Positions 50,001-59,427 are shown, counted from the stretch's first letter. The stretch: 64,000 nucleotides of DNA from Pantoea nemavictus (GCF_037479095.1 NZ_JBBGZW010000002.1:124001-188000); one strand, 5' to 3'. Numbers and translations are program-made. Notes: a model not told the origin generated them from the sequence alone.

Positions 50001-52935
50001 ACCGATATAAAGTCGATCCCGCAGTGCTGACATCGGTTTGCCCGCCGCTGCTGACGATATTAGCGAAAGCCGCCGTTGAGACATAACCCGTCTGATTCGT
50101 GTCATGGAAAACGACTTTGCTATTTTCCCCCAGCCTTAACAGCCCGCCGCCGGATAATTCCGCCGCCACTGCATTACTGCCGTACACATTAATGGTGCCG
50201 TTTTGGTTAATCTCCACATTGTCGCCCACGCCCAATATGCCGTGCGATGGCGCATAACCGGGCGCATTACCTGCGGTGACGTTCAGTGTTCCGCTGTTGT
50301 TGATGGTTGCAGCCAGCGGATCGCTGAACGAATAACCTTGCGCATATAGCGCGGTGCTGCCATTTGTCACGCTGATATCACCACTATTGGTGACATTGGC
50401 GCCCCAAAGCGACTGAATCCCAATCGTATCGCTTCCGCCAAACGCGATATTACCGGTGTTGACCAACTGCGCCTGGTTTTGCGCAATCAAGCCCATCTGA
50501 CGATCAAAATCGCTGCGCATGGCCGCATGGTTGGTCAGGCTGGTATTGCTGAAAGGATGCGTAAGACTATTGGTGATGTAGCCGGTGAGATCGTGTTTGT
50601 TGCCATCAACCAGCGCCGCGAGGCTATTATAATTGCCGAAGTTCAACTGTGTCGCCGCATCGATCGTTCCCTGCGCGCCCCCTTCAACCACCACACCCGT
50701 GGAATAACCACCAATATTTAATCTTGCGCCATGGGTATTGATATCCGTGCCCTCGCCGCTGCCAATCACGCCAGTAGAGAAGGATGCATCAGGTGTTAGC
50801 GTCATGCCGCTGCCATCAAAATCTGCACCATCCTGATAGCGAAAAATAGTCGAGTACCCGCTGGAAACGCCGTATTGACCGTTACTGGGCAAATTGATTT
50901 TGGCATCCGGGCCAATAGCCAGAAAATTGATTTGATACTGCCCGCTACCGGAGATGGGCACCGCGCTTGGTGCTACGTTTACCGTGGCATTGCCTTCGGC
51001 GCGAATACCGATCGCCGCTTCACCGCTAAGAGTGATCGGCCCGCTGAGATCGGCAGACGTGGCGCCGCCATCCTCGCCCGTTACCCACACTGCAGTATTG
51101 CGCGTGCCGTTAGCGGCGTCAGCATCGCCGCTAACGTTGATCGCCCCGGTTGACCACGCATGCGCGCTATTACCCGGCGTAGCGGTGATTTTGAGACCGG
51201 TGCTGTTGTCCCCGTTAAGATTGATGATCCCTGCATTGCCTACCTGGCCGCCGCTGCCGGAATTGATCACCTGCATAGCGATGTTTTCTGCCGGCTTAAA
51301 CTGCGCGCGACCGTTAACATCGATGATGCCATTGTTGAGCGTCACGGCATCGGGTGCGTTTTCAACGCGCATCGCCGTGGCATTTTGCACCAAAGAACCG
51401 ATCACGATATGACCGTTATTCACCGCGCTGGAGTCAAACAGCTGCGTCATGCCGCGCGTGCCGCCGCTCTGGTTGATCGCGACGTCTGTGGTGACGTCGG
51501 TGGCACTGCTTTGCGGCGTGCGGCCAATATACAGCGTGCCGTTGTTGGTGAAGCTCGAGGTGGTACCGCCCATCACCACGCCTGCGCTGCTGCCAGTTCC
51601 CACCGTTTCGGTGACCCCAAGATTGAGGGTGCCATTATTTACCGCGTTGCCATCACGCAAGGTGATGGCGCTTGAGCCGTCTGATAGCGCATGATTGAGC
51701 ACGCCATTATTAGTAAAACGGCTGTTGTTGACTTCGACGGTCGCCGCGTTATAGCCCAGCGTGCGGCTATCCACCCCGCTGCCATCGGCATTATTGAGGA
51801 AGCCACCGTTAATTACGCCGTTATTGGTGCCGCGACTGCCGTTGGTTAACACCAACGCATTGTTGTCGGTGAGCCGGTTGCCGCTGCTGGATAACGTGCC
51901 ATTAATGGTGGCCGTAGCGCCGTTATCCGCGCGCATTGCGCCGCCATTCGCGTTGACCACTTCCAGCGTTTTACCGGCATTGATGGTCGCAGTGGCTTTG
52001 GGGCCATCGGCACTCAGCACCACGCGTTCACCGATCGGTTTCAGTACTTCATCGTCAGGATCGCGGGTGTTCAGCGCCCATACCACGCTGCCGCTGGTGA
52101 AGCTAAAGGCTTTATCAAATTCGCTGTTGTAAGTGGCAGGATCGAGATTCGCGCTCTGTAACTGAGCGATCAGCCAATCATTATAGCGCTGGAGCTCGCT
52201 CACATTGCTGACATTGAAATTCGTCACCTTGCCATCTTTGGTGGTAACCGTGAAATTGCCGCGGTAGTTCACCAACGCATCGTCACTGTAAGCCCAGCGC
52301 GCACCAGCTGGAGCCTGGATGGCGCTGAAATCAACGCGATTGTCGCTATCCCAGTTCATATTGCCGCTGCTCATGGCGGTAAACAGCCGACTCTGCTTGG
52401 CTGCCATCTCCCAACCGTTGGCTGTGGTGGATGCGCCGGTCGTGCCAAGTTGAACATTGATGGTGCCGTTACTCACTGATGCAACGCGGGCGTTGAGATA
52501 TTGCTGATCGGTCACATCTTCATAATCGGTTACGGCTTGATTAAGGCTAATGGGGGCCAGATTACGCAGCGCGGCCGAATCATAGGTTGCGTAGTGGCTA
52601 TAAAGGCCGTTGGCGACATCCGAAACCAGCACGTCATAATTTTGCGACCCGAGCGATAGGCGCTCTTTACCGGTTAAGCTGTCGGTAAAGATGCGCCCCT
52701 CGTCTTGTAACTGACCCAGGGTGGTTGCCACTTCAGCGCTTTTACCCGGGGTAAACTGCGGTAAGCCGGTCAACGATTGTGTGCTGCCATTACACACGCA
52801 AAATACGCCAGCTTTGTTGTCACTCTTTTCAGGCGTAAATGGCTGAATAATAGCGGCTGAAGTTTGCGCCGCGGGATACATCATGCCCTGCGCGGCCAGC
52901 AGGCTAATAACAAGGGGTTTTAATTTAAACAACAT
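47047..52935 (-). CDS. Large type Va autotransporter adhesin
   Basis: A 1962-residue autotransporter. A Sec signal peptide (about residues 1-27, MLFKLKPLVISLLAAQG) is followed by an N-terminal module of about 300 residues with a CVC pair. Next comes a very long beta-helix passenger rich in NNG, NxG and TGV-type repeats (NGVINGGFLNN, NNGTLNLG, NNGTLYIG, TGVVVEGG). The C-terminal beta-barrel (about the last 270 residues) ends in the usual terminal Phe. GGAGG precedes the ATG at 52935; the longer frame to 53097 is rejected. Family members mediate adhesion, aggregation or biofilm. No processing protease motif was recognised. Confidence 0.85.
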   Translation of the reverse strand: MLFKLKPLVISLLAAQGMMYPAAQTSAAIIQPFTPEKSDNKAGVFCVCNGSTQSLTGLPQFTPGKSAEVATTLGQLQDEGRIFTDSLTGKERLSLGSQNYDVLVSDVANGLYSHYATYDSAALRNLAPISLNQAVTDYEDVTDQQYLNARVASVSNGTINVQLGTTGASTTANGWEMAAKQSRLFTAMSSGNMNWDSDNRVDFSAIQAPAGARWAYSDDALVNYRGNFTVTTKDGKVTNFNVSNVSELQRYNDWLIAQLQSANLDPATYNSEFDKAFSFTSGSVVWALNTRDPDDEVLKPIGERVVLSADGPKATATINAGKTLEVVNANGGAMRADNGATATINGTLSSSGNRLTDNNALVLTNGSRGTNNGVINGGFLNNADGSGVDSRTLGYNAATVEVNNSRFTNNGVLNHALSDGSSAITLRDGNAVNNGTLNLGVTETVGTGSSAGVVMGGTTSSFTNNGTLYIGRTPQSSATDVTTDVAINQSGGTRGMTQLFDSSAVNNGHIVIGSLVQNATAMRVENAPDAVTLNNGIIDVNGRAQFKPAENIAMQVINSGSGGQVGNAGIINLNGDNSTGLKITATPGNSAHAWSTGAINVSGDADAANGTRNTAVWVTGEDGGATSADLSGPITLSGEAAIGIRAEGNATVNVAPSAVPISGSGQYQINFLAIGPDAKINLPSNGQYGVSSGYSTIFRYQDGADFDGSGMTLTPDASFSTGVIGSGEGTDINTHGARLNIGGYSTGVVVEGGAQGTIDAATQLNFGNYNSLAALVDGNKHDLTGYITNSLTHPFSNTSLTNHAAMRSDFDRQMGLIAQNQAQLVNTGNIAFGGSDTIGIQSLWGANVTNSGDISVTNGSTALYAQGYSFSDPLAATINNSGTLNVTAGNAPGYAPSHGILGVGDNVEINQNGTINVYGSNAVAAELSGGGLLRLGENSKVVFHDTNQTGYVSTAAFANIVSSGGQTDVSTAGSTLYRLAAGSIFYPLQPAAITLSGANTTGIDASGVGTTLFGSDQYNVTGEGATAVRGSEGAYGSVNNAITLSGNHTTGVATDSGGANLYLTAPITGSGDNVTALSSGNGARVQNFSTIDLLGNNSTGAHLYAGGNFINAGNVHVANGVGVDVSTGYGQYTQMSGQLQVDNGSALRVGNGGVLNIVGDGADDYFNYTSTTFANNHADTVLLDRGASGFIADHVVLSANKGNVINNRAETSNISLNRVRLDINGGTGIRSATSFDEGGSAYINVTGSGTGYLFANEDGSTTSNDLVIGPDYYMFVSGDSTGVRANTSGKVITEGTIAVYDQNGGSAIVTSTASEVINRGGIISLSTVSPIIDLRGGQSVFINEGNISAPFPETVIVAGGATNDQFALLSGKVVGDVNTGNGNDTLQLSGGTLDGSLTMGSGSNQALVENVSLANTRHITTGNGAGSTLSFNQITARGGSLAADDLSKGTNLGSGWSTINFANTQWTLTDNLKLAHSTINIGAGSTLFAGDGVNPLLSGATDDSLVVNNAGTLDLTNGSGAPGNTLTIDGDLASSGGRVKLNTQIAAGGSSDTLRVNGNTRGTTLLDVTPVAASAAILTPEQGISLAQVSGTASASSFVLSNDYVASGPWQYGLYGTQNAAAWNYRLANNFITDAAGSVVRPQVTPQMPAYISAPVGLAYYNMAVMDDLHKRLGELRSDSSAASGEMFIRYLGSNLKYKTNRDVSQYGYDFDLDYSAVQLGGNLLYLQGANDSLRAGVAYTRGNARIRPDAVDGYSSTSFDNDTLSLYATWLRDSGLYLDGALSFDWHRGDTDIARQKEVGKLKGNGWGASLESGYPWQFANGIRLEPQAQLMYLQLNMDDVVDRDNTRVSWGNYDQTIGRVGARLDRTWQDQAGQQYTPYLRTSYTRGWGGSATTRAGASGAPDSVRFDSGKFGQMWDIGLGGTATLKSDVSLYAEADYRQEIDGNGAKGWRYNAGVRWMF

Positions 52936-53487
52936 CCTTTCCTCCAGAGAGAAAATAAAATTTTCGGCACGGCGAAACGCCGCCAGGCATGACGTTTTTT
53001 TTAGAAAGTGATATTGAAAATATAAATATGTAGAGTTCTGAACTGCGGTATCACAACACTTTGTAAAGAAAACGTCCAGATCGGGATAAGAGAACAAGAT
53101 AAAATTAAGTCAAATTAAGAATTTACCGTTGTGATTCAGCAGTTAACAACTGCTCAGGTAGAGAAACCAAGTTGTGGCAGATCAGTTAAATAGAGCAATA
53201 AATAGGACCAGAATAAATTGAAGTTAAAAGCTTAAATTTTCAGGTTGCTATATATAGTTGTATGCATAATTAATAATGCACATTTCGAGGCGCTGTGTAG
53301 TCGATATTAATTAGAAGTCTCAAATAACAGGGTTTTGAAAACACACGCTGCATTAGGCCGCAACGACATCTATCCGCAATCACTTTCGCACCTCATTTTG
53401 TCTCTTACGATCTGTGATCATATTCGCAACATCCTGGTAAACACCCTTGTATGGTAGTAGAACATTTATAGCGCAGGGATTTACCCC
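52936..53487. other. Non-coding divergent region, 552 bp
   Basis: An AT-rich region between the autotransporter and the MFS gene. It holds their start signals, a small inverted repeat GCAGTT-AAC-AACTGC at 53139-53153 and a CRP-like site at 53413-53428. No gene, tRNA or transposon trace was found. The length and AT-richness are common upstream of surface-protein genes that are silenced and regulated, but no specific site can be named. Confidence 0.55.
53413..53428 (+). promoter_or_regulatory. CRP site and promoter candidate of the MFS gene
   Basis: TGTGATCATATTCGCA matches TGTGA-N6-TCACA at 9 of 10 positions. A -10-like TATGGT lies at 53450-53455, putting the CRP centre near -41.5 of a start around 53462, the class II arrangement. 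Confidence 0.5.
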
Positions 53488-54831
53488 ATGGCATCGACAA
53501 CCATTACGCAAACGCCAGCCACCGAGAAAGATAACACTTCACTGATTAAGCGCGTCGCCAGTGCATCCGCAATTGGTACTGCAGCCGAATACTATGATTT
53601 CTTTGCTTACGGCACGGCGGCCGTGCTGTTTTTCGGCCACCTTTTCTTTCCGAGCCACGATCCGCTCATCAGCACCCTTGCCGCGTTTGCCACCTATGCG
53701 GTCGGGTTTCTCGCTCGCCCGATTGGCGGCATCGTTTTTGGCCATATCGGCGATAAAGTAGGACGAAAAAAAGCGCTGGTCGCCACCATTCTGATTGTCG
53801 GACTCGGAACGTTTTGCATCGGCTTACTGCCGACCTACGAAAAGATCGGTATCTGGGCGCCGGTGCTGCTGATTTTGATTCGTCTGTTGCAGGGCTTTGG
53901 CGTGGGGGGTGAACAAGCTGGCGCCGTATTGATGACGGCGGAGTATGCGCAGCCCGCCCGTCGCGGCTTCTTCGCCAGCTGGGTGCAAATTGGCGCTCCG
54001 GTTGGTTTTCTACTGCCGCTGGCGCTCTTCGCGATCCTCAACGCGACGCTGTCGTCAGATCAAATGATGGATTGGGGCTGGCGCGTGCCGTTTCTGTTGA
54101 GTGCGTTGCTGGTCATTGTCGGTTTGTTCATCCGCCTGCGCATTGATGAGTCACCGGTATTTGCCGCCATCCGGGAAACCAAAGCTGCGGAGTCGCGTCC
54201 TTTAAAAGAGGTGATTCGTGGCAATCCGCGTTTGGTGATCAATGGCGTGGCGGCCAAACTGATTGAAGCCTGTGCGTTTGCTTTGTTTACCGTGATTATT
54301 CTGGCATGGGGCAAAGCCAATAACCTGGATTCCGGCATTCTGATGAACAGCATGATTGTGGCGGTCATTCTTGAAGTCTTTGCCATTCCACTGATGGGCG
54401 CACTGTCAGACAGAATTGGCCGTAAGCCGGTGTATATGATGGGTGCGCTGCTGATCGTCATCGCCATTGTGCCGTTCTTCCTCGCCCTGCAGCAAAACAG
54501 CTATTGGTTGACGCAGATCGCCATGATCATCGCGCTGACGCTGGGCCACAGCATGTGTTACGCGCCGCAAGCATCCTGGTTCCCGGAGCTCTTCCCTACT
54601 CACATTCGCTGCAGCGGCATCGCAGTGATCTGGCAAGTCGGTTCATTAATTGGCAGCGGCGTGCTGGGATTAGTGGCGGTTAAAATTCTGCAAATGACCG
54701 AGGGGCATTGGTATGGTTTAGCGCTGTATGTCGCGGTGTTGGGGGTTATTTCGGTCATTGGTTTACTGCGGTTGCCCGAAACTGCGCCAGGTCGCCGCAA
54801 CGGCGAATATCATCAGTGGCAACAGCATTGA
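53488..54831 (+). CDS. MFS metabolite:H+ symporter (ProP/ShiA-like)
   Basis: A 447-residue twelve-segment transporter of the metabolite:H+ symporter family. The start VASASAIGTAAEYYDFFAYGTAAVLFFGHLFF and the HIGDKVGRKKAL loop are diagnostic, as is RLLQGFGVGGEQAGAVL. Family substrates include dicarboxylates, shikimate, betaine and proline. It is a single gene, ended by a hairpin, next to a 2-hydroxyacid dehydrogenase, so a carboxylic acid is a plausible cargo. Substrate not determined. Confidence 0.85.
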   Translation: MASTTITQTPATEKDNTSLIKRVASASAIGTAAEYYDFFAYGTAAVLFFGHLFFPSHDPLISTLAAFATYAVGFLARPIGGIVFGHIGDKVGRKKALVATILIVGLGTFCIGLLPTYEKIGIWAPVLLILIRLLQGFGVGGEQAGAVLMTAEYAQPARRGFFASWVQIGAPVGFLLPLALFAILNATLSSDQMMDWGWRVPFLLSALLVIVGLFIRLRIDESPVFAAIRETKAAESRPLKEVIRGNPRLVINGVAAKLIEACAFALFTVIILAWGKANNLDSGILMNSMIVAVILEVFAIPLMGALSDRIGRKPVYMMGALLIVIAIVPFFLALQQNSYWLTQIAMIIALTLGHSMCYAPQASWFPELFPTHIRCSGIAVIWQVGSLIGSGVLGLVAVKILQMTEGHWYGLALYVAVLGVISVIGLLRLPETAPGRRNGEYHQWQQH

Positions 54832-54839
54832 TATCCTGA

Positions 54840-54870
54840 CAGAGCGGCGACTTGCCGCTCTGCAGTTTTT
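54840..54870 (+). terminator. Intrinsic terminator of the MFS gene
   Basis: CAGAGCGGC (54840-54848) pairs with GCCGCTCTG (54854-54862) and is followed by CAGTTTTT. Confidence 0.85.
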
Positions 54871-54988
54871 ACTTATGCATTTTTCGCAGAAGCATTGCCG
54901 GTTTATGGATTTGTAAAAGTTCGCCGATGCAATATCCTTTATTTTCAACATTTTCCTGCATCTCTCGCCTAATCGGATCGCTATCTCC

Positions 54989-56146
54989 ATGCGCAATATG
55001 CTGTCGCGTTGTCTATCCCTGAATGACTTCGAAAAGTACGCCCAACGTCATCTGCCGCATCCGCTCTTCGCCTATGTTTCGGGCGGCGTCGAAGACAATA
55101 TTGCGCTACGCAATACGCTCGCATCCTACGCGCGTTACAGCCTGATTCCGGAAAATATGGTGGATGTGTCGCAGCGCAACGTCCACGTTGAACTATTTGG
55201 CCATCGCTACGCCGCACCGGTGGGTATAGCGCCGATGGGCATTTCTGCCTTAACCGGTTTTGATGGGGACATTACGCTGGCACGCTGCGCAAAGGAGAAA
55301 AATGTGCCGTTTATTATGAGTGGCTCCTCGCTTACGCGGCTGGAAGATGTGGCGCAGGTCAATCCCAACATGTGGTTCCAGGCCTATCTACCGAAAACGC
55401 TGGAAGAGATTGATGCCCTGATCGATCGGGTAAAACGCGCAGACATTCCGGTGCTGGTCATCACCGTAGATACGCCCGTCAAAGCCAACCGCGAAAATAA
55501 CGTGCGCGCCGGTTTCGCTACGCCGTTCCGTCCCAGCCTGCGGCTGGCGTGGGAGGGCATCACGCATCCACGCTGGTTAACCGGCACCTTGCTAAAGACG
55601 GTGCTAAAAACCGGCATGCCCTATTTCGAGAACAATAGCGCGCAGCGTGGCGCACCGCTTTTTTCGAAAAACGCGGTGCGGGATTTCAGCGGCCGAAGCC
55701 ATTTAACCTGGCAGCATATTGAACACATTCGCGCCCGCTGGCCGGGCGCCATGGTGATCAAAGGTATTCTCAGTCGTACCGATGCGCTGCGCTGTAAAGC
55801 TATCGGCATCGATGGGATTGTGGTCTCCAATCATGGCGGGCGCCAGCTCGATACCGTGATTCCGCCACTCTACGTTTTGCCGGAGATTGTTGAGGCCGTC
55901 GGAGATATGACGGTGATGTTTGATAGCGGCATTCGGCGCGGTACCGATGCGATAAAAGCCATCGCGCTGGGCGCGCAAGCCTGCTTTGTTGGACGGCCCT
56001 TTAATTATGCCTGCGCCGTGGGCGGCGCGGCGGGGGTAAACCTGGCGATTGACTTGATTATCAGCGAGATCAGTCGTGATTTAGGCATGCTGGGCGCGGC
56101 TGCGTTGGCGGATTTAGGGGAAAAGCATCTGCGGGTTACGGGCTGA
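54989..56146 (+). CDS. FMN-dependent 2-hydroxyacid dehydrogenase (LldD-like) 2
   Basis: A 385-residue member of the lactate/glycolate oxidase family. FMN and active-site segments are VGIAPMGISAL, VLVITVDTPVKANRENN, MVIKGILS, VSNHGGRQLDT and DSGIRRGTDAIKA. It is a paralogue of the protein at 38511 and shares its domain order. No strong Shine-Dalgarno is visible; a second ATG lies at 54998. It has no LacI-type operator upstream, so it is probably independent of the acid-sugar regulon. It ends 24 bp before arnF on the opposite strand. Confidence 0.85.
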   Translation: MRNMLSRCLSLNDFEKYAQRHLPHPLFAYVSGGVEDNIALRNTLASYARYSLIPENMVDVSQRNVHVELFGHRYAAPVGIAPMGISALTGFDGDITLARCAKEKNVPFIMSGSSLTRLEDVAQVNPNMWFQAYLPKTLEEIDALIDRVKRADIPVLVITVDTPVKANRENNVRAGFATPFRPSLRLAWEGITHPRWLTGTLLKTVLKTGMPYFENNSAQRGAPLFSKNAVRDFSGRSHLTWQHIEHIRARWPGAMVIKGILSRTDALRCKAIGIDGIVVSNHGGRQLDTVIPPLYVLPEIVEAVGDMTVMFDSGIRRGTDAIKAIALGAQACFVGRPFNYACAVGGAAGVNLAIDLIISEISRDLGMLGAAALADLGEKHLRVTG

Positions 56147-56170
56147 ATCCTATCCCACTATGAAAAGGGC

Positions 56171-56536
56171 TTAGCTTCGTTTCGGTAACGACACCAGCAG
56201 CAACCCCAGCACGATCAGCATTACGCCCGCAAAGCTGCTCCAGCGGAAGTTTTCTCCAAATGTTGGTAATGAAATCGCGGCCAGCCAAACCAGCACATAG
56301 CTCAAACTCAGTAATGGATAGAGTCGATTCAGCGGCAGATGACGCAACGCTAGCATCCAGCACAGCATCGACAGCGCATAGGCGCCGAGGCCGGTGGCGA
56401 GTAACAGCAGCGGCTTCAGGTGTTGCATCTGCAATATCTCCCTAAACGGCGGGAGATCGAGCATCGCCAGGCGCAGAACCAACTGCGCCAACGACACCAG
56501 TAACACGCTGCACAGCGCCAGCGTCAGCCCTTTCAT
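56171..56536 (-). CDS. arnF: Undecaprenyl phosphate-L-Ara4N flippase subunit ArnF
   Basis: A 121-residue four-segment small multidrug resistance-like protein. With ArnE it flips undecaprenyl phosphate-Ara4N to the periplasmic side of the inner membrane. The start at 56536 overlaps the arnE stop as ATGA, matching the known ArnF start (MKGLTLALCSVLLVSLAQL). The frame extending to 56590 is rejected. It is the last gene of the arn operon, which suggests the identification as much as the sequence. Confidence 0.9.
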   Translation of the reverse strand: MKGLTLALCSVLLVSLAQLVLRLAMLDLPPFREILQMQHLKPLLLLATGLGAYALSMLCWMLALRHLPLNRLYPLLSLSYVLVWLAAISLPTFGENFRWSSFAGVMLIVLGLLLVSLPKRS

Positions 56537-56865
56537 AGATGACTTCCCATTAGCGCCACGCCGGCGACAATCGCCAGGGTACCGATCCACTGCTGCACGC
56601 TATACATTTCCCGCCATATCAGCCGCGCGGATACAGCCACTAACACAAAATTAAGGCTCAGCATCGGATAAGCAACGCTGACCGGCACAACGCGCAGCAC
56701 CATCAACCACAACAACATTGCCGCGCCGAGTAGCAGTATGCTCAGGGCGATCCACATCAGCAGGCGTTTTTTACCGCGTTGAAGGCCCAAATGTGCCGCC
56801 TGCTTTTGGCAAAGCTGGGCGGCGCAACTCAGCACGCTTACTAATAAAATCAGCAGTAGATTCAT
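56533..56865 (-). CDS. arnE: Undecaprenyl phosphate-L-Ara4N flippase subunit ArnE
   Basis: A 110-residue EmrE-like membrane protein with four hydrophobic segments (LLILLVSVLSCAAQL, WIALSILLLGAAMLLWL, YPMLSLNFVLVAVSARLI, LAIVAGVALMG). It forms the flippase with ArnF. It overlaps arnT (4 bp) upstream and arnF downstream. Confidence 0.92.
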   Translation of the reverse strand: MNLLLILLVSVLSCAAQLCQKQAAHLGLQRGKKRLLMWIALSILLLGAAMLLWLMVLRVVPVSVAYPMLSLNFVLVAVSARLIWREMYSVQQWIGTLAIVAGVALMGSHL

Positions 56866-58523
56866 GGTTTCGCATCGTAGCCGTAATAAACCAGCCGCCC
56901 CTGACGATAGACGTCATCGGGTTGCGGTAAGTTTTTGTCCGGCGTGCTGTCACTCGAACTCATCATCAACACCAACGAAACCCGCCCCTGACGACGATGC
57001 ACGCGAAGCCAGTCGGCAAAGTCATCTGCATCAATATAATGCGACTGCGCATCCGGATAGCTCAGGCCATATTGCAACTCACCTTTCGCATCATAGAAAT
57101 TGATATCGCTGCGCTGCAGCTCCCACGCAACCGCCGATGCCACGCCAGGATTATTTGCCAGCAGATAACGGCTGGATGCCAGTTGGTCATGCACCGCACT
57201 GACAAAGCTCTGCGGCTGTTTTGAGTCGCGCACCTTGTGTGGGATAGCAAAACCAACCAGCAGCGCCAGCGCCAGCGGACAGAGCGCGGCTAACTGCCAG
57301 CGGCCCTGCTGCGGTTTGCGGCTCAGCCAGCCCATCACGCCCCATGCGATAAAGATGAGCGCCGCACAGATCACTCCGCTGATTTCATCGCTGCTGTAAA
57401 CCGGCCGATGTGCCACGCCCCAGGGCGCCAGCACCACCAATAACACCAGTGTGGTAAGCGCGCCGAACAGCAGGTTAATCCATCCATTCACTCTGAGCGC
57501 TTTCATCACCTGCGCCGATCCGCTGTGCGCATAGTGCGCCATTAACAACGCCAGCGGGGCGAAGCACGGCAGAATATAGGTTGGCAGTTTGCCTTTGGCG
57601 ATACTGAAAAACAGCAGTGGCAGCAGCACCCAGCTCAGCAGATACACCGTTCCGGCATGCTGACTGCGCTGGCGCCACGCCCCCATCAGCGATCCTGGCA
57701 GCAGCGCCAGCCACGGCAGACATCCCGCCAGCAGCACCGGAAGGTAGTACCAGAATGGCGCCTTGTGCTGCGCATCCGCCTCGGCGAAACGCTGAATATG
57801 CTCAACCCAGAAGAAGTAGTGCCAGAAATCGCCTTCTTGCTGATTGATTGCCAGCGCCCACGGCGAGCTGAGCAGCGCGGCAACCACGATAGTCAGCGGA
57901 CCCCAGCGTAACAGCTCAGTAAAACGACGCTGCCAAATGGCCCAGGGGAGAATTGCCAGCACCGGCACCGCCAGCGCGAGAAAACCTTTGGTCATGAAAC
58001 CCATGGCGCAGGCGGCGCCGAGCAGCACATAACCCCATAAGCGCTGCTGCGTGTTCTGCGCCTGGGCGGCCAGCCAAAAACTGCACATCGCCGCTACCAG
58101 CCACAGCAGCAGGATCGGGTCAAGCACCGCATAGGTTCCCACGCCGTATACTAATAGCGATGTCAGGAAAATAACGCTGCCGCTCAGTGCGATTTGGCGA
58201 CGGGCAAACATCTGCATACCCAGCCAGTAGATCAGTAGCGCACTTAACGTGGTGCTAAAAATCGCGCCGGCGCGTACGCCAAAGTTACTGTGTCCGAACA
58301 GCAGTTGGCCGAGATTATTCACCCAATAACCGGCAATCGGCTTCTCGAAATAGCGTAAATCAAAGAAGTGCGGTACCACCCAATTACCGCTGAACAACAT
58401 TTCGCGGCTGATTTCGGCATAGCGGGTTTCATCCGGCTGCCATAAGGCGCGGAATTCTATCGGGATCAGGTAATACAGCGCAAAGAGTGCCAAGAGCAGC
58501 GCGGTTTTGGTGCCTGTTCGCAT
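56862..58523 (-). CDS. arnT: Lipid A 4-amino-4-deoxy-L-arabinosyltransferase ArnT
   Basis: A 553-residue GT83 integral membrane enzyme. It transfers Ara4N from undecaprenyl phosphate to lipid A in the periplasm, lowering negative charge and giving resistance to polymyxin and cationic peptides. The first periplasmic loop bears the acidic catalytic residues (RALWQPDETRYAEISREML). About a dozen membrane segments and a soluble C-terminal domain follow, normal for the family. It starts 19 bp after arnD. Confidence 0.95.
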   Translation of the reverse strand: MRTGTKTALLLALFALYYLIPIEFRALWQPDETRYAEISREMLFSGNWVVPHFFDLRYFEKPIAGYWVNNLGQLLFGHSNFGVRAGAIFSTTLSALLIYWLGMQMFARRQIALSGSVIFLTSLLVYGVGTYAVLDPILLLWLVAAMCSFWLAAQAQNTQQRLWGYVLLGAACAMGFMTKGFLALAVPVLAILPWAIWQRRFTELLRWGPLTIVVAALLSSPWALAINQQEGDFWHYFFWVEHIQRFAEADAQHKAPFWYYLPVLLAGCLPWLALLPGSLMGAWRQRSQHAGTVYLLSWVLLPLLFFSIAKGKLPTYILPCFAPLALLMAHYAHSGSAQVMKALRVNGWINLLFGALTTLVLLVVLAPWGVAHRPVYSSDEISGVICAALIFIAWGVMGWLSRKPQQGRWQLAALCPLALALLVGFAIPHKVRDSKQPQSFVSAVHDQLASSRYLLANNPGVASAVAWELQRSDINFYDAKGELQYGLSYPDAQSHYIDADDFADWLRVHRRQGRVSLVLMMSSSDSTPDKNLPQPDDVYRQGRLVYYGYDAKP

Positions 58524-58542
58524 CCGTGAGTCCTGTTGAAAA

Positions 58543-59427
58543 TTAACGTTGGCAGCCTAGCCAGCCTTCGCGTCCGGGAATATGTCCGCGCACGATGGAG
58601 CCCTGTGGCAGCGTAGTGAGATCATCGGGTAACAGCGCGCTCAGCGGACAAAAACAGATCTCCTGCTGCGCCGCACGTCGTAGCAGATCGCCGAACGCCT
58701 CAAGGCCAACAATGCCTTCCACTTCGGCATGAATGGTGTAAACCGGCGAGCCGCTCGCGGCATGAATTTGCTCAAGGATGTAGTCATTGAATCCTTCGGC
58801 GCTAACCGACTGGCCGACCACTTCATCCCATGTGGGTAACGTCACTGGAATCTGTACTGTGCCCGTGCTGCCATCACTGAGCATGGGCAAGAAGGGACCG
58901 CTGCCGCGGCAGTCGCTGTTATAACGAAAACCAAAGCGCTGTTTAGCGGCTACCACGCGGCCATCTGCCCGCCAGCCCGCCACCGCAGAGCAGGTGACAT
59001 TGTCACTAATTATCGCCTCCAGCGCCTGTTTACCTCGGGCTATCTGCTCTTCCAGCTTATCTGGTGGCCAGACACCCGCCCAGGTTTGCCAGGCAAAGTG
59101 ATCCCAGGCGTGCAACCCCACTTCATGGTGGTCGGCAGTGGCGCTGATAATCTCCTCCAGGCCGCGACCAATTTCACGTCCCGGCCAGGCGGTGCCGGCC
59201 AGCAAAATATCCCAGCCGTAGAGCGATGCTGCGCGTGAACGCAGCATTTTCCACAGAAAGCGCGGTTTCATTAGCCGCCACACGTGGCGTCCCATGTTGT
59301 CAGGTCCTACGCTGAAGAAAAAACTGGCCTGCAGCTGATGCAGACTGAATTGCTCCAGCAGAGCCGGCACGCCAAGTTGGGTGCCGCGCCAGGTATCCAC
59401 ATCAACGCGTAAACCGACTCTCTTCAT
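58543..59427 (-). CDS. arnD: 4-deoxy-4-formamido-L-arabinose-phosphoundecaprenol deformylase ArnD
   Basis: A 294-residue NodB-fold deformylase. It removes the formyl group from undecaprenyl phosphate-Ara4FN at the inner membrane. The start [14 protein letters not shown] (metal Asp) and [14 protein letters not shown] (metal His) are conserved. It overlaps the arnA stop by 4 bp. Confidence 0.95.
   Translation of the reverse strand: MKRVGLRVDVDTWRGTQLGVPALLEQFSLHQLQASFFFSVGPDNMGRHVWRLMKPRFLWKMLRSRAASLYGWDILLAGTAWPGREIGRGLEEIISATADHHEVGLHAWDHFAWQTWAGVWPPDKLEEQIARGKQALEAIISDNVTCSAVAGWRADGRVVAAKQRFGFRYNSDCRGSGPFLPMLSDGSTGTVQIPVTLPTWDEVVGQSVSAEGFNDYILEQIHAASGSPVYTIHAEVEGIVGLEAFGDLLRRAAQQEICFCPLSALLPDDLTTLPQGSIVRGHIPGREGWLGCQR

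Noticed and set aside
47305..52132. Many long plus-strand frames inside the autotransporter gene
   Set aside because: They are antisense shadows caused by the repetitive, GC-rich composition of the gene and lack start signals.
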